From contig JBMHBP010000002.1 in assembly GCA_049890295.1 (NCBI GenBank), positions 170,208 to 234,207 of the forward strand: 64,000 nt of DNA, given 5' to 3'. Source of the stretch: GCA-2862585 sp049890295 (lineage in GTDB: Bacteria > Bacteroidota > Bacteroidia > Flavobacteriales > UBA7312). This document shows positions 1 through 7,279 of this stretch, one piece after another. The translations under genes and the position numbers were made by a program. The notes below the pieces were generated by a model. That model saw nothing but the letters and a program-made list of their open reading frames with translations. It had not been told where the DNA came from and did not search any database. Numbering within the stretch: the first letter of the stretch is position 1; each line of letters starts with the position of its first letter.

Positions 1-539
1 TTAGTTTCTTCATGCTTATGTTTTCCATGAATAATAATTGAAAAATCATCTTTTCCAATACTATTAGCTTTTTTCCAAACTCTTGTTACAAAAGGACAGG
101 TAGTATCGTATTTATCAAGAGTAATATTCTTCTTTTCAAGAAGTTCTTTTATTTCAATAGTCGTCCCAAATGCTGGTGTTATAACGACATCATCTGAAGT
201 GATTTCATCCCAATCAATTAGTTGATTACCTTCTGTATCCATAATGAAATGCAAACCTCTTGAAATTAAGTCATCATTCACTATTGGGTTATGAATCATT
301 TGACTTAAAAGGTATATCTTTTTTCCAGGATTTTCTTCAATAGCTCTGTATGATATTTCTATAGCATTTTCAACACCATAGCAAAATCCAAAGTGTCTGG
401 CAAGATGAAATTGTACTGGGCCAAAGTCCACAATAGTAGGGGTGAAGTCTTTTTTCTTTGGGTCTAGATTTCTTCGTTTTTCTTTAATTGATGCAATTAC
501 TGATGAACGATAAAATTCTGGAACGTCGAATTTTTTCAT
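1..539 (-). CDS. ispH: 4-hydroxy-3-methylbut-2-enyl diphosphate reductase IspH (LytB), N-terminal part
   Basis: The gene is cut by the left edge; 179 codons from its ATG are visible. IspH is an iron-sulfur enzyme that makes IPP and DMAPP from HMBPP in the last step of the MEP isoprenoid pathway. Visible family marks are HFGFCYGVENA with the first cluster cysteine, QMIHNP with the substrate-binding histidine, and TTCPFVTRVW with the second cysteine; the third lies outside. The leader of about 45 residues before the first cysteine (MKKFDVPEFYRS...) is typical of the longer Bacteroidota form. It is divergent from pdxH, with a -7 box at 576-583. The identification is firm; only the length is unknown. 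Confidence 0.93.
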   Translation of the reverse strand, partial: MKKFDVPEFYRSSVIASIKEKRRNLDPKKKDFTPTIVDFGPVQFHLARHFGFCYGVENAIEISYRAIEENPGKKIYLLSQMIHNPIVNDDLISRGLHFIMDTEGNQLIDWDEITSDDVVITPAFGTTIEIKELLEKKNITLDKYDTTCPFVTRVWKKANSIGKDDFSIIIHGKHKHEET

Positions 540-575
540 TAGGTTAAATCATAAATGTTAGCGTATACCTCTCGA

Positions 576-583
576 CAAAAATA
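576..583 (-). promoter_or_regulatory. -7 box of the ispH promoter
   Basis: On the minus strand this reads TATTTTTG, a full match to the Bacteroidota -7 consensus TAnnTTTG, about 36 nt before the ispH start. No convincing -33 box was seen. It lies 2 bp from the oppositely directed pdxH box. Confidence 0.55.
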
Positions 584-585
584 GG

Positions 586-593
586 TAAATTTG
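586..593 (+). promoter_or_regulatory. -7 box of the pdxH promoter, leaderless type
   Basis: TAAATTTG matches TAnnTTTG exactly and ends 4 nt before the pdxH ATG. Transcription would then begin at or next to the start codon, so the mRNA may be leaderless. No clear -33 box. Confidence 0.6.
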
Positions 594-597
594 GTCT

Positions 598-1230
598 ATG
601 AAAAGTATAAAAAATATTAGAACTGATTACATCAAGAATGAGTTAAATATTGAGGACTTACAAAAAAGTCCTTTCGATCTATTTAATTTATGGATGGATG
701 ATGCTTTAAAATGTATTGATGAACCTAACGCATTTGTTTTATCTACAGTGAATAAAAACGGACTACCCTCTTCAAGGGTATTACTTTTGAGAGGCATTAG
801 CTCAATCGGATTTAGTTTTTACACAAACTACAATAGCCAGAAAGCTAAGGATATTAGTATTAATCCGAATGTTTCATTAAACTTTTTCTGGCCAGCATTA
901 GAACGACAAATAAGAATAAATGGTCAGGTACGGAAATTATCTGATGATGAGTCTACCAACTATTTTAATTCCAGACCGTACGATAGTCAAATAGGGGCTT
1001 GGTCTTCACCACAAAGTCAAATAATTAATTCTAGAAATATTTTGGATGAGCGAGTAGATAAGTTCAAAAATAAATATAAAAATGAAGTACCACGTCCACC
1101 ACATTGGGGAGGCTATATTGTTGAGCCTGAATCAATGGAGTTTTGGCAAGGTAGAGCCAGTCGTTTGCACGACAGGTTTTTATTTAAAATTCGTGATGGT
1201 AAATGGGACGCTAGTCGCTTAGCTCCATAA
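598..1230 (+). CDS. pdxH: pyridoxamine 5'-phosphate oxidase
   Basis: An FMN-dependent cytoplasmic oxidase that converts pyridoxine or pyridoxamine 5'-phosphate to pyridoxal 5'-phosphate, the cofactor used here by GlyA and the cysteine desulfurase. The 210-residue length is normal. The split-barrel flavin fold shows NKNGLPSSRVLLLRG near residues 52-66 and the C-terminal substrate loop SRLHDRF near 188-194, ending RLAP as expected. The ATG follows a -7 box by 4 nt. It converges with fmt, with only 4 nt between the stop codons. Confidence 0.95.
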   Translation: MKSIKNIRTDYIKNELNIEDLQKSPFDLFNLWMDDALKCIDEPNAFVLSTVNKNGLPSSRVLLLRGISSIGFSFYTNYNSQKAKDISINPNVSLNFFWPALERQIRINGQVRKLSDDESTNYFNSRPYDSQIGAWSSPQSQIINSRNILDERVDKFKNKYKNEVPRPPHWGGYIVEPESMEFWQGRASRLHDRFLFKIRDGKWDASRLAP

Positions 1231-1234
1231 TATT

Positions 1235-2173
1235 TTAATGAAGAATAACTTCTTTATCTAGCTTAAAACCTCTAAGAAAGTCGTCTGTTTTCATTCTTTT
1301 TTTACCTGATAATTGTAGTTCGTGTATTAGAATAAAACCAAATTTTACAGCTACTTTCAATTCATTTTTATGTTCGCTAATTAATTTACCGACTGGAAAA
1401 TTGTGTTGAGCTTCGTGAATACTGGAATCAAAAATTTTAATCAGTCGATTTTCATCAATATTTGACCATGCTGCAGGATAAGGAGAAAGTCCTCTAATTT
1501 TATTGTGTATCATAGTCAAACTATTTGACCAATCAATTCTACAATCTTCTTTGAAGATTTTTGGTGCTTGGCAGCTATTTCCTTGCTGAACTTTTGAACT
1601 AAGGTTGTTAGCAGAAATAGTATTGACAGTTTGGCATACTAATTCACTTCCAATTGTCATTAATCTATCGTGTAACGATCCTGCATTTTCTTCTGGACTG
1701 ATATCAATTCGTTTTTGTAATATAATTTTTCCAGTATCAATTTCTTGTTCAATAAAAAAGGTAGTCACACCACTTTCTTTCTCCCCATTGATTATGGCCC
1801 AATTTATTGGTGCAGCTCCTCTATATTTTGGCAACAATGAAGCATGAAGATTGAAAGTGCCTTTATGTGGCATTTTCCAAACCAGTTCAGGTAACATCCT
1901 AAAAGCAACTACTACTTGAAGATCTGCCTTTAATAATCTCAGTTGTTGAATAAATTCTGGATCCTTTAAATTAGTAGGCTGAAGAATTTTTAGTTTATTT
2001 TCAAGTGCATATTTTTTGACGGAAGACTGAGATAGTTTTTGACCTCTTCCTGAAGGTTTGTCAGCAGCTGTGACTACTCCTACAACATTGAACCCATTTT
2101 CAACTAATTGTTTTAATGATGCCGTGGCAAAATCAGGGGTTCCCATAAACACTATTCTCAACGTTGAACTCAT
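1235..2173 (-). CDS. fmt: methionyl-tRNA formyltransferase
   Basis: Transfers a formyl group from 10-formyl-THF to initiator Met-tRNA. The start at 2173 gives 312 residues beginning MSSTLRIVFMGTPDFA, where the family begins; a longer open frame to 2248 would add 25 residues overlapping recQ and was not chosen. The hydrolase motif HASLLPKYRG is at 110-119 and the catalytic Asp at about 146 in EIDTGKI. It is the last gene of a leftward operon after recQ, 19 nt downstream. The partner enzyme, peptide deformylase, is encoded at 60397. Confidence 0.95.
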   Translation of the reverse strand: MSSTLRIVFMGTPDFATASLKQLVENGFNVVGVVTAADKPSGRGQKLSQSSVKKYALENKLKILQPTNLKDPEFIQQLRLLKADLQVVVAFRMLPELVWKMPHKGTFNLHASLLPKYRGAAPINWAIINGEKESGVTTFFIEQEIDTGKIILQKRIDISPEENAGSLHDRLMTIGSELVCQTVNTISANNLSSKVQQGNSCQAPKIFKEDCRIDWSNSLTMIHNKIRGLSPYPAAWSNIDENRLIKIFDSSIHEAQHNFPVGKLISEHKNELKVAVKFGFILIHELQLSGKKRMKTDDFLRGFKLDKEVILH

Positions 2174-2192
2174 ATTTTGTAAAAATACGACA

Positions 2193-4097
2193 TTAAGAAA
2201 TCCAAATGACTTGATTTTTTGTATCCATGCTAATAATTTTATTATCACTTAAATATTGAAGTACTTCTACTATCTTATCTTCTCTGTAATCTATCAATGA
2301 CATAACAATATCATTAACACTCATGGATGTGTTTTGAAGTAAATTTTTTATGTCCTTCATTATCTTATCAAACTCCTGCTGATTGATATTTAGTTTATTT
2401 CTCTCTAGGCATACATCACATTTGCCGCACCTTTGTTGGTTTTTTTCTGCAAAATAATTTTGCAAGAAACTACTTCTACAGACTATCGTATTTGAGATAT
2501 ATTCTGTGGCTTTATTAGCCTTTTCAATATCGATATTTTTCCTTCTTTCAATTTTACTACTAGAAAAGTTGTGTGAATTTACATTCATTTTTGGTTTTAA
2601 AAACAGAATTTTAGGGTCGCTATTTTGTGGGATATACTCAATGATGTTAAAAGCGTTTAATTTTTCTAAAAGTATTTTGACATCCGGTATTGATAATTGT
2701 GATCGTTTTGCAATTATACTTTCTTGTATTTTGGTATAATTATCGAATAAAGTACCATAAGAACGAAGTAATATTTTTAATAAAACATCATAAGGTTTAT
2801 TAGCAATTTGAAATTGATAGAGTTCAGTGTGTGATACTTTAATGAAAATTCTTGATGGTTGATTTACGGCTTCGCTGAGTTTTATGAATTCTTCCTTTTC
2901 TAGTAGTTTTAAAACATTAAATGTTTTGAGGTAATTAAGTGAATACTTTTCACAAAAGTCATTGAGGTGAAATGGAAATTCTGAAAATTGACCACTGCCA
3001 TTTGCAATACCTAAATAGTTTGCTAAATGTTGATATATAATTTTAAGATTCTCCAGACTAGGGTAATGATTTTCTACATCTTTTTTAAGTTCATCAACAT
3101 CGAAAGAATTGCATACTAAAATAGCGTATGCTAATTTTTTATCTCGTCCTGCTCTTCCAGCTTCTTGAAAATATGCCTCTAAAGAGAGGGGAATATGATT
3201 GTGAATAACTACTCTCACATCGGATTTATCAATACCCATTCCAAATGCATTTGTTGCCACCATAACTCTGACATGATTCAATACCCACTTTTTTTGTTTC
3301 GATTCCCTTTCAGCTATATCCAATCCACCGTGATAAAATTGAGAACTGATACCATATTCTTTTAATAAAGTATGTATACGTTTAGTTTCCTTTCGTGTCT
3401 TACAATAAATTATAGCTGATCCTTTTACCTTTTTTAGGATTTGAATAATTTTCATATCCTTATCTTCATGTTTAAGAACAACGTATGCTAGTTCATTTCT
3501 GTAGAAACTGGTCTTGATGATATGTTTATTTTTAAATTCAAGTTTTTCTTGAATATCGTCAACAACTTGTTCTGTAGCCGTAGCTGTTAATGCAACGACT
3601 GTTGCATTGGTCAATTTTCTTATTTGAGCGATTTTTAGATAGGATGGCCGAAAATTATAGCCCCATTCAGAAATACAATGCGATTCATCGACTGCAATTA
3701 AGTTGATATTCATTTTTTGAAGTCGTGTTTTTACCATGTCATTTTCTAATCTTTCTGGCGATAGGTAAAGAAATTTATAATTTCCATAGATACAATTATC
3801 TAAGGCTATATCGACCTCTGCATAAGACATGGCTGATGTAATAGCTGTGGCTCTAATTTGTCGAGCTTTTAGTTGGCTGACTTGGTCATTCATCAGTGCT
3901 ATAAGTGGCGATATAACAATACAGATTCCTTCTGTCATCAGGCTAGGAACCTGATAACAAATAGACTTACCACCACCAGTAGGTAAAAGCACTAAAGTAT
4001 CTTTACCTTCTAAAATGGCATGTATAACATCTAATTGAGCTGTTCTAAAAGAGTCATAGCCCCAATATTTGTTCAATATTTCGAGTGGACTCAACAT
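2193..4097 (-). CDS. recQ: ATP-dependent DNA helicase RecQ
   Basis: A 3'-5' superfamily 2 helicase for recombination and fork repair, 634 residues. Walker A is TGGGKS at 40-45. The Walker B box reads DESH at 137-140 where most RecQ proteins have DEAH, followed by the usual CISEWGYNFRPSY. Motif VI is QEAGRAGRD. Zinc-binding cysteines of the RecQ C-terminal region are visible (CGKCDVC). No clear HRDC domain follows. It lies 17 nt downstream of the AAA ATPase gene, in an operon with fmt. Confidence 0.94.
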   Translation of the reverse strand: MLSPLEILNKYWGYDSFRTAQLDVIHAILEGKDTLVLLPTGGGKSICYQVPSLMTEGICIVISPLIALMNDQVSQLKARQIRATAITSAMSYAEVDIALDNCIYGNYKFLYLSPERLENDMVKTRLQKMNINLIAVDESHCISEWGYNFRPSYLKIAQIRKLTNATVVALTATATEQVVDDIQEKLEFKNKHIIKTSFYRNELAYVVLKHEDKDMKIIQILKKVKGSAIIYCKTRKETKRIHTLLKEYGISSQFYHGGLDIAERESKQKKWVLNHVRVMVATNAFGMGIDKSDVRVVIHNHIPLSLEAYFQEAGRAGRDKKLAYAILVCNSFDVDELKKDVENHYPSLENLKIIYQHLANYLGIANGSGQFSEFPFHLNDFCEKYSLNYLKTFNVLKLLEKEEFIKLSEAVNQPSRIFIKVSHTELYQFQIANKPYDVLLKILLRSYGTLFDNYTKIQESIIAKRSQLSIPDVKILLEKLNAFNIIEYIPQNSDPKILFLKPKMNVNSHNFSSSKIERRKNIDIEKANKATEYISNTIVCRSSFLQNYFAEKNQQRCGKCDVCLERNKLNINQQEFDKIMKDIKNLLQNTSMSVNDIVMSLIDYREDKIVEVLQYLSDNKIISMDTKNQVIWIS

Positions 4098-4114
4098 CAG
4101 TACGAAGATATGAA

Positions 4115-4621
4115 TTAGATTTCATTGATAATAAAGTCTATTCTTTCTTTAATAGTTAGTAAAGGTACTTTCAATAAGGTGTACCCAAAATGTTTGTAAG
4201 CTGAACTAATTAAGTTATAAATTTCAGTGGCTTCTTCGAAAGTTTCGAATCGTTGGTCATCAGTAGTGTAAATATTTTCCCATGGTGGTAAAATGAAAAC
4301 GGTTTCGAAATAGCGGTTTTCTTGACAATAGTTTAGAATTTCTTTAGGAATTGTTAGTTTATTTTTATTGAAGTAAGCTAAGCTGTCTATCATACCTCTA
4401 TCATAAAATTGAAGTATTTGATTTGCCTTTTGAAAGTCTTTTTTTCTTTCGTTAAAAACAGCTTCTTCAAAACTGATGGGCTTAAAAGAGGAGTTGATTT
4501 TCATATCGATAATGATGGATCTAGAGACTTCTTCAAAACATTTATAATTATTAGCTAGCTCGTTAATAATACTCGTTTTTCCGCTTCCAGGTCCGCCAGT
4601 AATAACAATGCGTTTTTTCAT
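4115..4621 (-). CDS. AAA-type ATP-binding protein (AAA_28/NadR-like kinase fold)
   Basis: A 168-residue single-domain P-loop protein. Walker A GGPGSGKT is at 9-16, and the body matches the AAA_28 group (related to the NadR kinase domain), with FYDRGMIDSLAYF and a late DDQRFETFEEA segment. Members are often annotated only as predicted ATPases, and the substrate is not known. It overlaps the ZIP transporter by 4 nt (ATGA), so translation is probably coupled. A nucleoside- or small-molecule-kinase role is possible but only inferred from the fold. Confidence 0.75.
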   Translation of the reverse strand: MKKRIVITGGPGSGKTSIINELANNYKCFEEVSRSIIIDMKINSSFKPISFEEAVFNERKKDFQKANQILQFYDRGMIDSLAYFNKNKLTIPKEILNYCQENRYFETVFILPPWENIYTTDDQRFETFEEATEIYNLISSAYKHFGYTLLKVPLLTIKERIDFIINEI

Positions 4622-5322
4622 AAGAAAGTACTTATGAGGGCAATACCAGAGCCTAAAATTATAGCAATAGTTTTTCGGCTGTTGAACTGGTGACCATCAC
4701 TACTTTCAAATAGAATAGTAGTAGAAATATGAAGAAACATTCCAATAACAATTGCCATTATTTGATGGTGGTAAGTTGAAACATTACTTATGTAATGACT
4801 AACAAATGATCCTAAAGGAGTGGTAATTGCGAAGAATATTAAAAGTAAAATTATTTGTGGGGTTTTCATTTTACTTTCGATCAGTAAGTGAGTTAATACT
4901 ATACTAACGGGAATTTTATGTAAAACTATTGCTGAAAGTAATGAATCATGAGTATGATCATGAATGTGATGTGCTGCACCTAGGGGCATACCTTCTATAA
5001 ATGAGTGAATGCTTAATCCCAAAAGAATTGTAAATGATACATTTCCATGAATATGACCATGCCCATGTTCTACACCTTTAGAAAATTGTTCAAGAAGAAT
5101 TTGTAATAAAAAGCCTACTAACACAAAGACGCCAATAACATGATTGTTACTGGTGTTGAATGTTTCAGGAATTAAATGGATAACTGTAATACCAAATAAA
5201 TATGCACCACTAAATGATATGAGTAACTTAGTTGTCTTATTTGAAATATTTTTAAAATAGAATGCAATAAAACTTCCAACGAAAACAGATAAAAAAAGTA
5301 CAATGTAATCTAATGTATGCAT
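4618..5322 (-). CDS. ZIP family divalent metal transporter
   Basis: A 234-residue polytopic inner-membrane protein with about eight hydrophobic segments. It has a His-rich loop (HGHGHIHG) and the paired metal-site helices SIHSFIEGMPLGAAHH and LHKIPVSIVLTH, which are diagnostic of ZIP transporters that import zinc or iron. The metal cannot be assigned from sequence. It overlaps the upstream methyltransferase by 13 nt and the downstream ATPase by 4 nt, so all belong to one leftward operon. Confidence 0.9.
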   Translation of the reverse strand: MHTLDYIVLFLSVFVGSFIAFYFKNISNKTTKLLISFSGAYLFGITVIHLIPETFNTSNNHVIGVFVLVGFLLQILLEQFSKGVEHGHGHIHGNVSFTILLGLSIHSFIEGMPLGAAHHIHDHTHDSLLSAIVLHKIPVSIVLTHLLIESKMKTPQIILLLIFFAITTPLGSFVSHYISNVSTYHHQIMAIVIGMFLHISTTILFESSDGHQFNSRKTIAIILGSGIALISTFL

Positions 5323-6044
5323 TTTTGAGCGGTTATGATAAGTCGAGGTGAATCTTCTGCGTTAAAGTCATTTAATTCATAATCTCCCCACAAATTTATA
5401 ATTTTCATTTGAGCATTTTCAAATAAATTGATGAAATCATTTAAGGTGTATGCTTTTACCTTTTCAGTGAAATGATAACTTTTTCCTTGGTCTTCAAAAC
5501 GAATATCTTTTATTAAGTAATTGTTTTTAAGTGATCGTCTTATTTTAAATGTAATATTATCAACTATTTTTTCTTCATATTCAGTTAAGTTTAAAAGTGT
5601 TTTTTTGACATTAAGAAAATCAATAATTAACTTTCCATTTTCAATAAGATTGTGTGAGATTGAATCTATTGTATTCTGATGTTCTATGTCATTTTCAAAA
5701 TAGCCAAAACTCGTAAATAAATTTAAAGCATAATTAAAACTGTTTGGCTTGTAAATTGTTCGTATATCATGAACATTGAATGCAAGATGTTTATTGGATA
5801 ACTTATTAGCTATTGTAATACTATTTCTTGAAATATCTATGCCTTCAACTTTGTATCCGTGACTATTTATCATCAGTGAGTGCCTGCCTTTTCCACAAGC
5901 GAGGTCAAGAAAGGTGTCATTTTTATCTGGTTTTAGAAAATGTAATAAATTCGAAATAAAGTATTTAGCCTCTTGTTCATTTCTGTCCTTGTACAAAATA
6001 TGATAGTAAGGCGTGTCAAACCAAGTATCGTACCATTTCTTCAT
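5310..6044 (-). CDS. class I SAM-dependent methyltransferase
   Basis: 244 residues with a Rossmann methyltransferase domain; the SAM-binding motif DLACGKGRHS is at about 47-56 and the acidic end of strand 2 at EGIDIS. The substrate is unknown; the N-terminal pattern (WYDTWFDTPYYHILYKDRN) is shared by an uncharacterised Bacteroidota methyltransferase group. It is the first gene of the operon methyltransferase-ZIP-ATPase-recQ-fmt. A -7 box ends 4 nt before its ATG. Confidence 0.85.
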   Translation of the reverse strand: MKKWYDTWFDTPYYHILYKDRNEQEAKYFISNLLHFLKPDKNDTFLDLACGKGRHSLMINSHGYKVEGIDISRNSITIANKLSNKHLAFNVHDIRTIYKPNSFNYALNLFTSFGYFENDIEHQNTIDSISHNLIENGKLIIDFLNVKKTLLNLTEYEEKIVDNITFKIRRSLKNNYLIKDIRFEDQGKSYHFTEKVKAYTLNDFINLFENAQMKIINLWGDYELNDFNAEDSPRLIITAQKCIH

Positions 6045-6048
6045 TTTC

Positions 6049-6056
6049 CAAATATA
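6049..6056 (-). promoter_or_regulatory. -7 box of the methyltransferase-recQ-fmt operon, leaderless type
   Basis: On the minus strand TATATTTG, a perfect TAnnTTTG, ends 4 nt before the ATG at 6044. This is the same spacing as at pdxH and mnmE and suggests a leaderless transcript. Confidence 0.6.
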
Positions 6057-6091
6057 AATTTTAAAAGCTAATAATTAACTAATTTAGTGGC

Positions 6092-7264
6092 ATGAAAAAT
6101 CAATTTGAAGATAATTACAAAATGATTGCTAAAACCCAACTAGGGTTAGAAGATGTTTTAGCTGATGAATTGAAACGTTTAGGTGCAATGGAAGTAAATA
6201 TACTCAATAGGGCAGTAAGTTTTGTAGGGGATAAAGGTTTTATGTATAAAGCTAATTTGAATCTTAGAACGGCATTGAGAATATTAAAGCCTATTCATTA
6301 CTTTTCAGCTAGAAAGGATACTGAGTTGTATGAAAAAGCATTAAAAATTGAATGGTCTGATTACATGACTGTTGATGATACATTTTCTGTGAATGCTGCT
6401 GTACATTCTGATTTTTTTAATCATAGCCATTATGTAGCATTGAAGGTAAAAGACGCTATAGTTGATTATTTTAGAAACCATACAAGAGGAAGACGGCCAA
6501 CAGTGAACACTAAACAAGCGGATGTACAATTTAATATTCATATTTCTAATGATAAGTGTACAATTTCTTTAGATAGTTCTGGAGACTCTTTACATAAAAG
6601 AGGGTATAGACATAGTACAAATGAAGCACCTATTAATGAAGTCTTAGCAGCTGGATTGATAATGTTAAGTGATTGGGATAGGAAAAGCAACTTTCATGAT
6701 CCGATGTGTGGTTCAGGAACAATTTTGATTGAAGCTGCTATGTTAGCTTGTAATATACCACCTCAATTACACAGAAAACGGTTTTGTTTTATGAATTGGA
6801 AAGACTTTGAGGATGACTTATGGCAAACTATTAAATCATCATCGATGAAAAAAATAGTAGAGTTTGAAGGAAAAATAATTGGTTGTGACAGAGCTTTTGC
6901 ATCTGTTCGTAAGGCTCAGGAAAATGTAAAGGATGCTATGTTAGATGATTTTGTTGAAATTAAAAGGGCTAATTTTATTAGAAAGCCAGAACCTATGCCT
7001 GAAGGTAGTACCTTATTATTTAATCCCCCATATGGTGAACGATTAAAGGTTAATGTTAATGAATTATATGCTGATATTGGGGATACTTTTAAAAAGAATT
7101 ATCCAGGCTGTTCGGCTTGGCTAATTACATCTGATATGGAAGCTATTAAAAGTGTTCATTTAAAGCATAGCAAGCGAATTAAAATATTTAATGGCAAGCT
7201 TGAATGTCGATTTCTAAAATATGAAATGTATGAAGGAAGTAGAAAGAAACAAAAAAGCGACTAA
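6092..7264 (+). CDS. THUMP-domain RNA methyltransferase (RlmL/RlmN6-adenine-methylase-like family)
   Basis: A 390-residue class I methyltransferase of the COG0116 group, which includes the 23S rRNA m2G2445 methyltransferase RlmL. An N-terminal ferredoxin-like plus THUMP region spans about 10-160. It is followed by SAM motif DPMCGSGT at 203-210 and catalytic loop NPPYGER at 311-317. It lacks the second methyltransferase module (RlmK) of the E. coli fusion. An internal ATG at codon 11 is an alternative start. The stop codon sits inside a terminator hairpin shared with the convergent gene. Confidence 0.88.
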   Translation: MKNQFEDNYKMIAKTQLGLEDVLADELKRLGAMEVNILNRAVSFVGDKGFMYKANLNLRTALRILKPIHYFSARKDTELYEKALKIEWSDYMTVDDTFSVNAAVHSDFFNHSHYVALKVKDAIVDYFRNHTRGRRPTVNTKQADVQFNIHISNDKCTISLDSSGDSLHKRGYRHSTNEAPINEVLAAGLIMLSDWDRKSNFHDPMCGSGTILIEAAMLACNIPPQLHRKRFCFMNWKDFEDDLWQTIKSSSMKKIVEFEGKIIGCDRAFASVRKAQENVKDAMLDDFVEIKRANFIRKPEPMPEGSTLLFNPPYGERLKVNVNELYADIGDTFKKNYPGCSAWLITSDMEAIKSVHLKHSKRIKIFNGKLECRFLKYEMYEGSRKKQKSD

Positions 7265-7277
7265 AAGTCGCTTTTTT
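7251..7277. terminator. bidirectional intrinsic terminator
   Basis: A GCGACT/AGTCGC stem with a 3-nt loop is flanked by six A and six T, so it works in both directions. It includes the stop codon of the rRNA methyltransferase gene and lies just beyond the end of the convergent gene. Confidence 0.85.
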
Positions 7278-7279
7278 AG

